Assembly (NCBI GenBank): GCA_002105175.1
Contig: MCGE01000007.1
Span: 434,001 to 498,000 of the forward strand
Direction of reading: 5' to 3'
From: Absidia repens
Lineage: Eukaryota > Mucoromycota > Mucoromycetes > Mucorales > Cunninghamellaceae
DNA length: 64,000 nucleotides
Under the pieces are notes generated by a model. It saw only the letters and a list, made by a program, of their open reading frames with translations. It had not been told where the DNA came from and made no database searches. Each line of letters opens with the position of its first letter. Within the stretch, counting starts at the first letter, position 1. Positions 36,328-48,361 of the stretch are shown here, piece by piece. Made by a program: the position numbers and the translations under genes.

Positions 36328-37697
36328 ATGACGGCAAACTACTACGAAATTCTTGAACTGGAAGTAGACGCAACTGATCACGACATCAAAAAGTCATACA
36401 GAAAACTGGCGCTTAAATATCATCCTGACAAAAACCCCTCACCTGAAGCGGCGGAAAAGGTTAGTAGAAAACTACGCTAGCCAAACTTCTTTATATTGTA
36501 CGTTTACTGATCTTTGATTCATCAACATCCCATTGACATGCACACAAGTTCAAGGAAATTAGGTAAAATTCGTACAAGATGATGAGGAGAAGGCCACCGT
36601 ATTTTCTTATGACATTCTTTTCATATACTGTTGCTCTTTTTTTTTTTTTTTTTTTTTAGTCATGCTTATGAAATCCTCTCTGATCGTAAGTCCATCGTTT
36701 TGCCCTCATCACTTTTTCTAAAAGCTTGTTTTTTTTTTTTTGGTGCTGAACTGTGTTACTCATCTTTTCTTTTTGCATAGCCAAAAAACGACAATTATAC
36801 GATACTGAAGGTGAAGGTGGTGGATCATCCTATACTTCATCCTCGTATGATCATTATGCGCACGATCCTTTTGCGCACTTCCACGTAAGCCTTATATTTG
36901 TATCTTTCAATACCACAAACCTTTATATGCTTAGTATATTTTTGAATTTTTATTATGTTTGTAGTTTCACTCTCCAGAGGATATCTTTGCTCAGTTCTTT
37001 GGTACATCTCATCCCTTTGGCTCGTTTGGTAAATGATCTCAACAATTTCGATTTGCCTCTAGTTTGATTTCTAATCCATGTTCGCTTGGATATTTTAGGT
37101 GGACCTCGTCGTGGTGGTGGCGGGGGCATGTTCCAAAGTATGTTTGATGATCCATTCTTCAGCCATGGTCCGTCGCAAAGTATGTTTGGTGGCTCTATGA
37201 TGATGGGTGGAGGTATGGGTGGTATGGGTGGTATGGGCTCCCAAATGCAGCAGCAACAGTTTGGAGGAGGCGGTATGTTTGGTGGAGCCACCACATCTTT
37301 CTCTTCTTCATCGTCTTTTGGAGGTGGTGGTGTTTCACAAAGCACATCAACAAGTATCCGCAACGTGAATGGGGTTCAACAACGAGTGACTGTGACAACA
37401 GTACAAGATCAGAATGTAAGTGATATATAAAATATAAAAAAAAAGAATACAAAAAGGCTGTTTATTGTTAGACTAACTTATCTTTGTTTCCAATAAATTT
37501 AGGGCACTCATGTCACAGAGGACTACGGTAATGGAAGAAGGCGCGTGGTTATCAATGGTGTTGAACATGAAAATACACTGGCAAACAGTGCCAATCGAAT
37601 TAGTGGATCTCAACAATTCCAACAGCAGCAGCAACAACAAATCGGCACCTCACAACAACAACAATACCAGGGCTCGTTTAATTCCCCTTATTACTGA
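36328..37697 (+). CDS. DNAJB-type Hsp40 co-chaperone
   Basis: Seven exons (36328-36459, 36549-36562, 36660-36685, 36781-36884, 36965-37028, 37099-37415, 37503-37697) join in frame to 283 aa. The N-terminal J domain starts [20 protein letters not shown], carries the HPD motif that stimulates Hsp70 ATPase ([20 protein letters not shown]), and ends [18 protein letters not shown] Gly/Phe/Met-rich region ([18 protein letters not shown]) and a Ser-rich stretch follow, then [11 protein letters not shown] and a C-terminal module resembling DNAJB6/B2 ([15 protein letters not shown]). The tail is Gln-rich. Exons of 14 and 26 nt split the J domain. Likely a cytosolic/nuclear co-chaperone acting on aggregation-prone clients. 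Confidence 0.92.
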
Positions 37698-37915
37698 TTA
37701 GGCTAGTTGTTTTCCCCTTCTTCTCGCTCTTCACTATTATTTATATAGCCGATATTATAGTTTAGTGTATATACTTTTTATCGTCTTCTCTCATTTATCA
37801 TTGATTTAGTTATAAAATAAAGCCAGATTTTTGTACCTATTACTAAATATAGTATGTATTGTTAAAGGATGAGATTACACGTAATTATGTGCGATGGCAT
37901 GATTACAATAGCTTA

Positions 37916-37957
<42 letters not shown>

Positions 37958-38142
37958 ATGAAGTGTATCTGTGTATAAAGAAATATGATTGTGTGGGTGA
38001 TCTTCCCTCGTTGTCAACATCATCTTCCCTCCTTTTATTTTAGTATACATAGCTCGAGTTAGTTTTTTTATAAACTTTTGATAGAGTCCGCATTTTTTTT
38101 TTTTTTTTGACTTGATCAAAAGTCCTTATTTATTTTATTGAT
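37698..38142. other. Intergenic with (TA)n(TG)n
   Basis: DnaJ 3' end with ATAAAATAAAGCC near 37815, a compound (TA)~10(TG)~11 microsatellite at 37915-37958, and T18 at 38093. No gene. Confidence 0.45.
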
Positions 38143-38146
38143 CTTA

Positions 38147-38882
38147 CTTCAACGCCGGTCTGGACTTGGCTAATTTGTTTGGTACGGGTGAATTAATGGT
38201 TTGGCCCACAAGTGCGTGAATATGCCACAGTTCCGCCATCATCATCGATTTCAACTTCTCCACCCTCATCAACTGCCATTATACTCCGCTACACTAAAAG
38301 CTCATCGACGATAGCCTTACTCCGCTCCTTTCATTTTAGTATAAATAGCCAGACTTTTTAGAAGGAATCAGTTTTTTCTTCAGTTTTCTTACTTTACTCA
38401 ATTATCAATAAAAAATTTTGTACAAAGGTTTTTTTTTATAACCATCAAGCCATCTTTTATTTCTATTTTGCTATAGAAATCTATTTTCATATTATTTTAC
38501 AGAGTCAATTATATTCCTTTTATTTTTATTGAACCAACTATGGTCAATACTTCTACTTTATTTTATTTTATCAAGTTTTCTTTTTATAAAAACTTCTTCT
38601 ATTTCAAGTTGGACTTTATCTACAAAAGTTCTGGTGCTCACTACTTATAATTAAATATAAATTTGGTGCTCTCTATATATTTTCAAGACTACAATCAAGT
38701 AACCAAAAAAGGACAATTTCAAATTCCGGTTCAGGGGAAAATATTATTTGATCCTCACTACAAATCAGAACAAGAATATTCTTATACACTATACATTTGG
38801 TGTAAAATATAACTGAAGCTTTAACAAAAAGGTTGAATCAACAACGTTACTGCCTATATCAAACTCAAAAATAGCCGTAACA
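38147..38882 (+). mobile_element. Solo LTR, 860-bp family (L1), diverged copy
   Basis: Homologous over its length to 62491-63350 and 56575-57402: GGTCTGGACTTGGC at the start, CCGCTCCTTTCATTTTAGTATAAATAG (promoter with TATA box, 38326-38352), CAATAAAAA, AAGTTGGACTTTATCTACAA and AGTTCTGGTGCTCACTAC, ending GCCGTAACA. Flanked by a 4-bp direct repeat CTTA (38143-38146 and 38883-38886). The first two bases are CT instead of TG. No internal coding region, hence a solo LTR. Orientation follows the TATA box. Confidence 0.72.
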
Positions 38883-38886
38883 CTTA

Positions 38887-39015
38887 TTATTTTCAAGCCT
38901 TTGAAGCTACAAACGGTTGAATTTCATTCTAAAAAGTTCTGGTGCTCACTTTATAAACAATAAAAACCTACAAAAATAATCTTCAGTTACGACCAAGCAA
39001 CCAGAACTAGCCGCA
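38887..39015 (+). mobile_element. Older LTR 3' fragment
   Basis: AAAAAGTTCTGGTGCTCACT near 38932, then AT-rich sequence ending GCCGCAACA near 39015. This matches the last part of the L1 LTRs. It suggests layered insertions beside the tRNA. Ends are uncertain. Confidence 0.4.
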
Positions 39016-39074
39016 ACAATCCTAAAAACAAAAAAAAAAGAAAAAGGAACACAACTAAATGACGCAAAAGAGAA

Positions 39075-39158
39075 TCCCTTCAACCTGATTCGAACAAGTG
39101 ACCTAAGGATGACAATTATCATTACAGTCCTCCGCTCTACCAACTGAGCTATAAAGGG
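39075..39158 (-). tRNA. tRNA-Tyr (GTA) with 11-nt intron
   Basis: 84 nt. Acceptor CCCTTTA pairs with TGAAGGG plus discriminator A; D arm GCTC-AGTTGGTA-GAGC; anticodon stem GAGGA/TCCTT with loop CTGTAA, intron TGATAATTGTC, then A; variable AGGTC; T arm ACTTG-TTCGAAT-CAGGT. Position 1 is C pairing with G72, the eukaryotic tRNA-Tyr identity pair, and the intron sits after position 37 as in other fungal tRNA-Tyr genes. A T-run downstream (CTCTTTTG) can end Pol III transcription. Confidence 0.93.
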
Positions 39159-40036
39159 TTCTACGAATGACAAATTAAAAGGTAATATATAACAAACAAA
39201 GGGCGGAGTGTGAAACTCTCTACTTTCCATCCAATCATCATGACTATGTGTTTATATCATGCTATTTTCTCTGAATCGCTATGTTGCAGACTATCCCAGC
39301 ATATCGTAATATTGTCTTCTATTAGAAAACTGAAGCATTATTATAAGAACAGTAATCAAAATAACTCTTTGCAAATTTGAACATATTTTTGATTTTTTAT
39401 AGTTGAAAAATATGAAAGATATTAAGTTAAACGTTTGTATACTTCTTTATTGTTTTCTATCTCCTCATTTTTATACAACCCTCCTTTTTTTATTTTATTT
39501 TTTAATAGGGTCTTGGATGATTGGTCGGTAGTATCCCGTTCCGCCTTCCATTTTAGGTAGTAATGCATGTGTGTCGGTGAAGCACTTTCTCCCGAATAAA
39601 ACATCAGCAACATGTCATTTTGGACCTAATTTTTTAATATGGGGTCATCTTTTTTTTTTTTTTTTTCTTTTTTTTTTTTTTATAAAGCAACAAGAACTCA
39701 TATATACTATATATAATCACATAAATATATTTATATATTGTTCCTTTTTTAACTTTTGTATTTGCACTAGCATTGTTATATTGGGATGGTACCACCATCC
39801 TACTCTAAAAAATGATATGCCCAAGCTGCAGTCAAAGGAAACACAAACGAGGCAAACACGAGTATATATTTCAGGTCCCGACCAAATTGCTACTGGCTTT
39901 TTTCCTAGTCAACCTCCTTCTATTTTTTTTCTTCTCTTTCTCTCTTTCTTTTTTTTTTTATACTTTTCTATTTACCTATCCTTCCTTCCCTTTACCCTTT
40001 TCTATATACACACTCTTTATTTTTTAATAACTCAAC
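39159..40036. other. Intergenic, tubulin promoter
   Basis: AT-rich, with long T runs at 39650-39680. A CT-rich leader (39920-40020) lies just before the tubulin start. No gene recognised. Confidence 0.4.
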
Positions 40037-42077
40037 ATGAGAGAAATCATCCATATCCAAGCAGGTAAATATCAAAAACAACTCCGTCAATGAAGCATGG
40101 ATATATTGCTCATGATGAGGAACCATCTATAAAACCAAAACAAAGACAACCTATTATTGCCTTGTTGGAATTCGAGCTTATTGTTGCCCAAATACTGACT
40201 CTCTTTTACGTTATTTACTATATGAATATAGGTCAATGTGGTAATCAAGTACGTACCTTTTGATAATATGGGAGATGATGACAAGGGGAAAAGGACCGGG
40301 GCGATAGCAAACGCAAGGGGGATACTGGATAGAAACCTGAACGTGATACTTACTCTTTTTTCCCCTCTGATATCAATAGATTGGTCAAAAGTTCTGGGAA
40401 ACCATTTCACAAGAACATGGCTTAGACTCCACTGGTGCTTATAGTGGTGATAATGATCTTCAATTGGAACGTATTAATGTCTACTACAACGAAGGCTCCA
40501 CTGGTCAATATGTGCCTAGGTAAGACTACTGTTGAGGATATCAATCACTATGATATTTAACATTTTTTCTACTTTACATATAGATCCGTCCTTGTGGATC
40601 TTGAACCCGCTACCATGGATGCTGTCCGTTCCAGCCCATATGGTAAGCTTTTCCGTCCTGACAACTTCGTCTATGGTCAATCTGGTGCTGGTAACTCTTG
40701 GGCTCGTGTAAGAATATATAAGATTGTTTAAAAATATGGATACACGGATACACAAAAAACTAAAAAAGCAACTAACGATATATATATATATATATATATA
40801 TATCTATATTGAATAGGGTTACTACACTGAAGGTGCTGAATTGGTTGAGTCTATCTTGGATATTGTGCGAAAGGAAGCTGAACATACTGATTGTTTGCAA
40901 GGTTTCCAATTGGCTCACTCTCTTGGTGGTGGTACTGGTTCTGGTCTTGGTTCCTTGCTTCTCTCTAAAGGTAATTTAATAAAAAAAAAAAAGAGAGAGA
41001 GAATATGTTACTCATAGTTTGTATATAGTTCGTGAAGAATATCCTGATCGTATGCTCTGCTCCTACTCTGTTGTTCCTTCTCCTAAGGTCTCTGACACCG
41101 TCGTCGAACCCTACAACGCTGTCTTATCTGTCCATCAATTGGTTGAAAACTGTGATGCCACATTCTGTATCGATAACGAAGCCTTGTATGATATCTGCTT
41201 CCGTACTCTCAAATTGTCCAACCCTGGCTACGGTGAATTAAATCAATTGGTTTCTGCGGTCATGTCTGGTGTCTCCACTTCTTTACGTTTCCCTGGTCAA
41301 TTGAACTCTGATTTACGTAAACTCTTTGTGAATATGGGTAAGTATCAAAGGAAGAGTCAAATATAATTCTCGTATAGTTAGTTTAATGGTTCTTTTTTAT
41401 AGTTCCTTTCCCTCGTCTTCATTTCTTCATGGTTGGTTTCGCTCCTTTAACTGCCTTCAACTCTCAACAATACCGCAACCTCAGTGTCCCTGAATTAACT
41501 GCCCAAATGTTCGATGCCAAGAACATGATGGCTGCTTCTGATCCTCGCCATGGTCGCTATCTCACTGCTGCCACCATCTTCCGTGGTCGTTTGTCTACCA
41601 AGGAGGTTGAAAACCAAATGCTTGCTGTGCAACAAAAGAACTCGTCCTACTTTGTTGAATGGATTCCCAATGGTGTCAAAACTTCTCTGTGCGACATTCC
41701 TCCTGTTGGCTTGAAGATGAGCGGTACCTTTATTGGTAACAGCACTGCTATTCAAGAATTATTCAAACGTGTCAACGATCAATTCACTGCTATGTTCAGA
41801 CGAAAGGCGTTCTTGCATTGGTTCACCGGTGAAGGTATGGACGAAATGGAATTCACTGAAAGTGAAAGCAACATGCACGATCTTGTCTCCGAATATCAAC
41901 AATATCAGGTAAAGAAAAAAAATGTGTGTGAGAGCAAATGAATCTTAAAGTTGATATAGACTAAACGATGTATTCTTTTTTCTTAAATAGGATGCTACTG
42001 CTGACGAAGATTATCTTGAAGATGAAGAAGACTACCTCGAGGAAGAAGAAGTGTTGGAAGAAGAAGAAGAAGAATAA
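40037..42077 (+). CDS. Beta-tubulin
   Basis: Eight exons (40037-40064, 40232-40248, 40380-40519, 40584-40707, 40817-40970, 41029-41337, 41403-41908, 41991-42077) join in frame to 454 aa. Carries the autoregulatory MREI start, QAGQCGNQIG, the GTP-binding tubulin signature GGGTGSG (residues 140-146), and a highly acidic C-terminal tail ending EEEEEE. It polymerises with alpha-tubulin into microtubules. By direct count residue 167 is Tyr (CSYSV) and residue 198 is Ala (CDATF), where most beta-tubulins have Phe167 and Glu198; His6, Tyr50 and Phe200 are the usual residues. Exon 2 is only 17 nt. Intron 2 (131 nt) has an unusually purine/GC-rich middle. Confidence 0.97.
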
Positions 42078-42308
42078 ACTTATTTTTATACTAGTCACCC
42101 CTCCCCCAATTTTACTTAATAAAAAACCAATTATTATTGCCACATTGTCTTTATTTTATTATGTATTGTATATTGATTCTTCATTTTTGATTTTTTCGAT
42201 CTGTGCGGTATTTCAAATTTTATTTTGACTCTCACGTAGTGTCCTAAAAAAAATCAATTGTTCACTCCTCTTTCCCACCTTTTTATTTTATTTTATCTCT
42301 TTCTAGGG

Positions 42309-44844
42309 ATGAACTCTTCCTCGTCTTTTGGTTACAATGATGCACTAGAAGATAATCCTTTCAGTGACGTAATGTCGCCGAACATCACTGACTACTCTAC
42401 CACCAACACCAATACCTCTACCATCTCAACGCCAACGTCCCCACACAACACCCACGCAACGCCGACAGAAGCAATGGATACACCCACACCTAGCGTCGCT
42501 ACCGATAGTCTTCCTACCACCTATACCGAACCCAAAGGCGATGATGACAGTAACGTCAACAACAATAGCAGCAATATCGTTGAAAATAACGAACGCCATG
42601 TTAAGGACAACACCATTGCCATTGAATTAAAAGAAGAAAGCAGTAATAGTCAAGATACCGACGCAACGAGCGAAACGACCCAAGGAGAAACTGCATCATC
42701 ACCTTTACAGCAACAGCAACAAATAGAAGATATTGTACCATCACAAGATCAGCCTACACCTCAAGATGAACAACAACTCATTGCTAACGCCGAAACTCTG
42801 TCCCTCAATGAACCCTCTTCCTCAGATGATCGCCTTCAACATCCTCGATCACCAGAACCATTGGAATGTGATGAAAGTGATAGTCAGGTAAACCACAGGA
42901 TATGAATATATATACATTTACGTGGGTGGGTGTTTGGAAACGGATAATAGCTGACCGCATTTTTTTTTTTTTTTTTTTTTTTTTTGTCTTTTTCATGTAT
43001 ATCATTTTTGTAGTCGAGGGAATATTTACCTCTCCCTGAAAGCGGTGCCCGGCCTTCATTTGAAGTATCAGTGGAGGATCCCCAAAAGGTAGGGGACGCT
43101 ATTAATGCACATATAGTTTACAAGGTCAAGACAAAGGTAAGCTATCAGACAAATCCATTCAAATATTTCTTTTTAACTTTTCTCATTTGTATTCATTAGA
43201 CGGATTCGCCTGCTTATCGCTTACCTGAATTTGTGGTTGCTCGACGGTACCGCGACTTCCTATGGCTTTACAACCAATTGACTAATGGTAACCCAGGTGT
43301 CATTGTGCCTCCTGTGCCTGAAAAACACGCTCTTGGCCGATTTCAAGATGAATTTGTTGAATCAAGACGGATCGCTTTGGAACGTTGTTTGCGGAAAATG
43401 GTGTCTCATCCAATGCTTTATGGTGATCCGGATCTCAAGGTATTCTTAGAAAGTGAATCATTCAATGTTGAGGTAAGTTGTACAAAAAAAAAGTGAAATG
43501 GATGATCATGGTACACACTCTAAAAAAATGGATCCTCTTGATAGAAACGTCAAAAACGAGCAGAACCCGATACCCCCAAACTTGGATTTATGCGATCCTT
43601 CGGTGAAACGATCTCAAGTGCCGCATCCAACCCATTTGCAAAATTTATTGAAAATGATGAATGGTTTGGCTCGAAAAAATTTGAATTGGATGCCTTAGAG
43701 ACACAGCTCAAGACATTACTGAAAGGTGTTGAAGGCGTGGTCAAACAACGAAAAGGTAAAAAAAAAAAAACAAGAAAAAAAAAAACAATGAGAGAGAAAA
43801 GGGACAAGGGACACCCTCATTGAAGTGATATTAATGTTGCTTATGGTGGCGTCGACGGGATATTTTTAGAACTTGGAGGAGCGATATCTGATTTTGGGGA
43901 AAGCATGTTTCCATTGGCGTCAGCAGAATTGAATCGTAATTTATCAACGCACTTGACCGTCTTAGGGGACATTCAAAAACAACTCAAAGAATTACATGAA
44001 GAACAAGTAAGTGTTCCGTTATCCCCTCCCCCCAAAAAAAGTGTATTTTTTATTGAACAAAAGTTGATTTTATAATTGTTGATAGGCTCAATACGACATC
44101 TTGACTTTGGAACACACCATCGACGAATATATCCGCATTATTGGCTCTATTAGGGTAATAAAACGTTAAAAACACGTAAAATATAAAGATTAATACTAAC
44201 ATCATATCTCACACATCGCACCTTTATATATAATTAGCTATCATTCAACGCTCGGGTTCGGGCGTATCAAACATACCAGCAAGCTGAATCAGAACTGCAG
44301 AAAAAGATTAGCATTCACGACAAGTTGAAAGGACAACAAAAAATAAAATCAGAAAGGCTGACTGCTGCTCAACAAGAAATTAGTGAGGTATGAAACGAGA
44401 AAGTATTTGAAAACTTTGCTTACATGATTCTGACCAGTTTTGTGCTTTTTTATTTTTATTTTTATTTTTTTTATTTTTTTATTTTTTTTAGATGGAACAA
44501 AAAGTGGAAGAACTTGAAAAGGACTTTAAGGATATATCGAAACTGATAAAAAAGGAATTGGACCGATTTGATCAGGAAAAGGTAGTGGATTTCAAGAGCA
44601 GTGTGGAGGCCTTTTTATGCAGTATGATTGAACACCAGAAGAAAGTAAGAAAAGAAAAAGGAAGATGTTGATTTTAGGAACAGTACTGAAGACAAGAGAA
44701 TATATTTAGGTCATTGCTTTATGGGAAACTTACTTTGAACAAACGGAAAGCTTGAATGATGACGATGATGATAACGACGACGATATTGATGACAATGATG
44801 ACAATGTGGACCTCGAAAATCAAGATGAACAAGTACAGGGATAG
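42309..44844 (+). CDS. Vps5/SNX1-like PX-BAR sorting nexin
   Basis: Nine exons (42309-42887, 43014-43136, 43200-43472, 43545-43755, 43870-44006, 44086-44154, 44238-44387, 44492-44644, 44710-44844) join in frame to 609 aa. A disordered acidic/Ser/Thr-rich N-terminus of about 195 residues is followed by the PX domain (FEVSVEDPQKVGDAINAHIV, VARRYRDFLWLYNQLT with the RRYRDF phosphoinositide pocket, PPVPEKHALGRF). A long helical BAR region follows (FGSKKFELDALETQL, LGGAISDFGESMFPLASAE, QAESELQKKISIHDKLKGQQ). The C-terminus is an extended Asp-rich tail. As a retromer sorting nexin it would bind PI3P and curved endosomal membranes for endosome-to-Golgi retrieval. It starts only 231 bp after the tubulin stop. 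Confidence 0.92.
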
Positions 44845-45155
44845 AATTAGCTTGGTATTAGATTTGTATTATTCATTCCTTTGCCTTCTTCCCCCTCTTT
44901 TCACATCGTTTAGCCTATCTTTGTTAATAAATTGTGACCTTATGTATGATTTGTCTTAATAAAGTTTTTTGTTATATTTTACCCTTATTCTTCGAAATTG
45001 TAATTGTCTATCAATTGGTATTCAATGACTAGACAAAATTTTTATTCACTGATGTTAATACTTGCATTTAGTTATCCTGTCATGGCAATAACAAAAGCGT
45101 GTTAATACCCGGAATGTATATAATATACATGTGTGAGCTGAACAATCGATGATAT

Positions 45156-45193
<38 letters not shown>

Positions 45194-45803
45194 ATGTGGT
45201 GGCCTTTTTTCTTTCCAAAAAAAAAAAAAAAAAAAAAAAAAAAGAGAGGGGGGTTATTTATATAGTATGATCCTATAGATATGTTGAAGGAAATAAATGC
45301 AGAGTAGATAGTGTTTTTGCATGATATCTTATATCTTACTTTACATCCCAAGCAATGGAGCTTGCCTTGACTGGAATTTTTTTTTTTTTTTTTGCGTTGT
45401 GTTGTATTGACAACGGGATGGCGTCTTCGCTGTAAAAACGATCTAAGGCCAGGACTGGGAAAGATGCGGAATTAATAATACCAGATTCATTTTCCGTTGA
45501 ATTGACCTGGTAGCTTAAATGATGAGATTGCTTCTGTATAATATCAATCTACCTCACAAACTGAAATTTATGCATCGTCAGGAATGTCTCGCGACTTTCC
45601 ATTTGCACCAATATATATGCAAGATTTAGTATGCTCACCCCCCAAAAAAAGTGCGCTTGTTGAAGGACAGGGTTACCTTTAAAAAAGGATGATACCATAC
45701 TGACGTTGTCAAACGGGATGGTTACTTTTACAAGAAGAGCGGGGGCGGCATTGCCAAGGTAATGAACGAAAAAAATCGCCCACCATTTTTCAGCAAAAGC
45801 ATT
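44845..45803. other. Intergenic with (TA)n(TG)n and poly-A
   Basis: CTTAATAAAGTTTTTTG near 44957 is the sorting-nexin 3' signal. A compound (TA)~12(TG)~7 run at 45153-45194, an A~27 tract at 45218-45243 and T18 at 45377 follow. No gene seen. Confidence 0.45.
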
Positions 45804-46620
45804 TCAAATCCCGCACTCGTAGTTTTTTACGCCTGTCTTTATTTTTTTCCCTCTCGATCTTTTTTTCCCTTCTGTTTCTTTCATCATTATAACCTTCTCA
45901 AGGTCCTGGTGATCTTGGATTGGTTTTAGGACTGTTTAGAAGGGGTTTCAGCTCAGGGATTACAAGATGCATGGGGAAATCCTTTCATTTTGGATCTAGG
46001 ATCTGAAGGCACCAATAGTTGACTTTTGGAGCCTTCATTAGCTTAGTTTAGTCATAGTGTGTCATACATTTTATCTAAATCTGAATAAAATACGTATCTT
46101 TTACCTACTTTAATGAAAATTATTTCCAGTAGTCTCTTTCATGTCTTATGTTTTGGATCTTTTTTTTTATTACCATCACTTTTGATTAGTTGATCTTTGC
46201 TGCGCTTCAATAAACGATATCATTTTAGTCTTTACCATGTATTGTACTGTACAGTACAAATGACCCATTTTCAAGTCATCTCTTTAAATGTTGACCACTC
46301 TTCAAACCACACAATAATCTCCCTCATGCTATCTCCATGAGATCCCTTTTTACATTGTACCCGGCGCTCTTAGTATAATGCTGACCATATTATTACTTGA
46401 AACATCTTCTGACCCATCGGATAACGAGAAATATCACTATATTGTAGCTATTTTGTGGGTGCCTTATCAAACATCTGATTTCTAGCTTGCTAGCACTGCT
46501 TTCTCCTGTATTTTAATATTTGGCATGTAGCCCTGCACTTCTCAATATGAAATGTAGGTTGACCAATCATATTAATATCGCTTATATCTTTTTTCCCACT
46601 TTATGACTGAGCCATGGCGA
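45804..46620 (+). repeat. Dispersed transcript-like repeat, long copy D
   Basis: CAAATCCCGCACTCGTAG, pyrimidine-rich leader, GGTTTTAGGACTGTTTAGAA, CAGCTCAGGGATTACAAG, core GATGCATGGGGAAATCC near 45966, CATTAGCTTAGTTTAG, TGAATAAAAT at 46080 and CTTCAATAAACG at about 46206. Homology to copies A-C continues to about 46.6 kb (CTTATCAAACATCTGA; CAATATGAAATGTAG). Confidence 0.7.
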
Positions 46621-47896
46621 CTGATAGGAAGATATAGCTCAATGAACATGACAGGTGACTCTATTACTACTCGAAAAGTCATACCAATATGTCAATGACG
46701 TGTGTAAACATAGCCTTCTCTATAAATGGTTGATAGTCTCCCGCGACTGGACATATTCTCTTATTCTTTGTCGCTGGTAAAATATACGACGCCGCCTATA
46801 GCTCCTACATTAGTACATCCAATTTAGATACAATCTATATGGTATCTAGTTAACATCTGATACCTTATCGTATGAAAAAATTTTACACTGACTCAATACC
46901 AATCATTACCCAGTGTACCTCTATCATTCCTAGATTACCTATTGAACCTTTTCCAATCAATTAGTACCCTAGATATAGAAGAAACTATAAATACCCAACT
47001 TGATCCTATTGAATAAAAACATATGCAATTGTATCACTTATTCTATCTATTTTACAATTACTACTTCTAGATCTGAACCATTTCACATACTGCCAATATC
47101 CAGTTCACTATTCTCATTGCGTGTGCCGGCAAAGAGAAAAAACGGCATAGCGATCTTAAACACAAATCAGTTGCTCTAAAATAACAAATTTGGCCGTAAC
47201 ATTTCTAATTAGGAAATAATATTTTCTCGAATGTTTTAATTTACTACAAATGTTTGAAGTTCAACTTGAGAGTTTTGATGTTCACTCGCACGAAATAGCT
47301 TTAACAAGCCGTAGCAGTGTCGAGTCATCTTTACCGCTGGCATTTTAAAACCTAGTTCCCTTTTTAATGCCTGCTCCTTCCCCTCTCATATATCTTTTTG
47401 AAATTAGTATAAACACCACCTCAATTTCAAAATCTTTAGTTCTTACTTAATATATTTATTTACTCAATCTTTTTTTATAAAATTCATTACAAAGGTTTTT
47501 AATCACCAAATCATTGTCTTATTTTTATTTTGTTTTCTAGACAGCAAGTCATCTATTTATTTACTGATTTAAATTATTTCTCATTCAGAAATGTTTGCCC
47601 CTGAACAGACTTTAAAAACTACCGCTCTATTTTATTTTTCTGTCTATCGCACACAAAAGGTTGAACTTAAGCCTAAAAGTTATGGTGCCTACTTGCATAA
47701 AAACTCATCAAACAACAAAAACACAATTCAGTGTTACGCTGAACGCTCATTGGCGGAATTTTAAAAATGCAGTAATGAAAAATCAGTTTCGAAAAACAAA
47801 AACCAAAAAAATATTTAGTATAAATACCCTGAAAAATTGGAACATGTTTTTTTAAAAAAAAGAAAAACTATTATCTTCATCATTTTTATTTTTATT
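46621..47896. other. AT-rich region with a decayed LTR-like stretch
   Basis: From about 47380 to 47720 the sequence resembles the 5'UTR/R part of the L1 LTRs (AAATTAGTATAAACACC, TACAAAGGTTTTTAATCACCAA, AAAAGTTATGGTGCCTAC), strongly diverged. The rest shows no gene or RNA. An open frame at 47661 is not convincing. Confidence 0.35.
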
Positions 47897-48210
47897 TTAA
47901 TAAACGCTCTGGCGCTCCGCTGGAGCTTTTGCAAATCTTTCGATTTATTGGGTGTCACAGTTTTTTTATTAAAGTGTGGGTTTTGATGGGATAGGATTAA
48001 AGCCTTCGCCATTTGGCACTTTGGTGGGCAGCCCTTTGAGGCCCAACCGTCGTGCTCAGCGTGTCGTCAATGGGTTTTTTATGTGTGTGCTGAAAAAAAA
48101 AATAGGGAAGGTATTAGGGCCTCCGCCATTTCGCACTATGGTGGGCAGTCCCTTGGGGCCCAACCGTCGTGCTCAGCGCGTCGTCAATGGGGGGGTTGTG
48201 TGCTGAAATG
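47897..48210 (+). repeat. GC-rich hairpin leader plus ~120-bp unit array R1 (2 units)
   Basis: Opens with TTTTAATAAACGCTCTGGCG and the hairpin GCTCCGCTGGAGC, then GGGTGTCACAG and GTGTGGGTTTTGATGGGATA. Two units start at 48002 and 48119 with GCC(T/T)CCGCCATTT, continue CTTTGGTGGGCAG, GGCCCAACCGTCGTGCTCAG and GTCGTCAATGGG, and end in a TGTGTGCTGAAAAA tail. Strongly GC-rich against an AT-rich background. Confidence 0.75.
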
Positions 48211-48361
48211 ATAGCTTACTTGAAATGCGTCGGAGAGATCAGAGCCTGATTATGTAGTGTTGCAACTACCTTTCCACTGAAAGATAAAACGAATTATGCA
48301 CTATGGAAAGTATGGCGATTGCCCCTTCCCTGATTGTTTGACATAAAAAAACAGACTGGAT

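Noticed and set aside
43080..43095. Possible intron donor at AAGGTAGGG in the sorting-nexin PX domain
   Set aside because: Reading through gives the conserved DPQKVGDAINAHIVYKV segment; splicing there would remove it.
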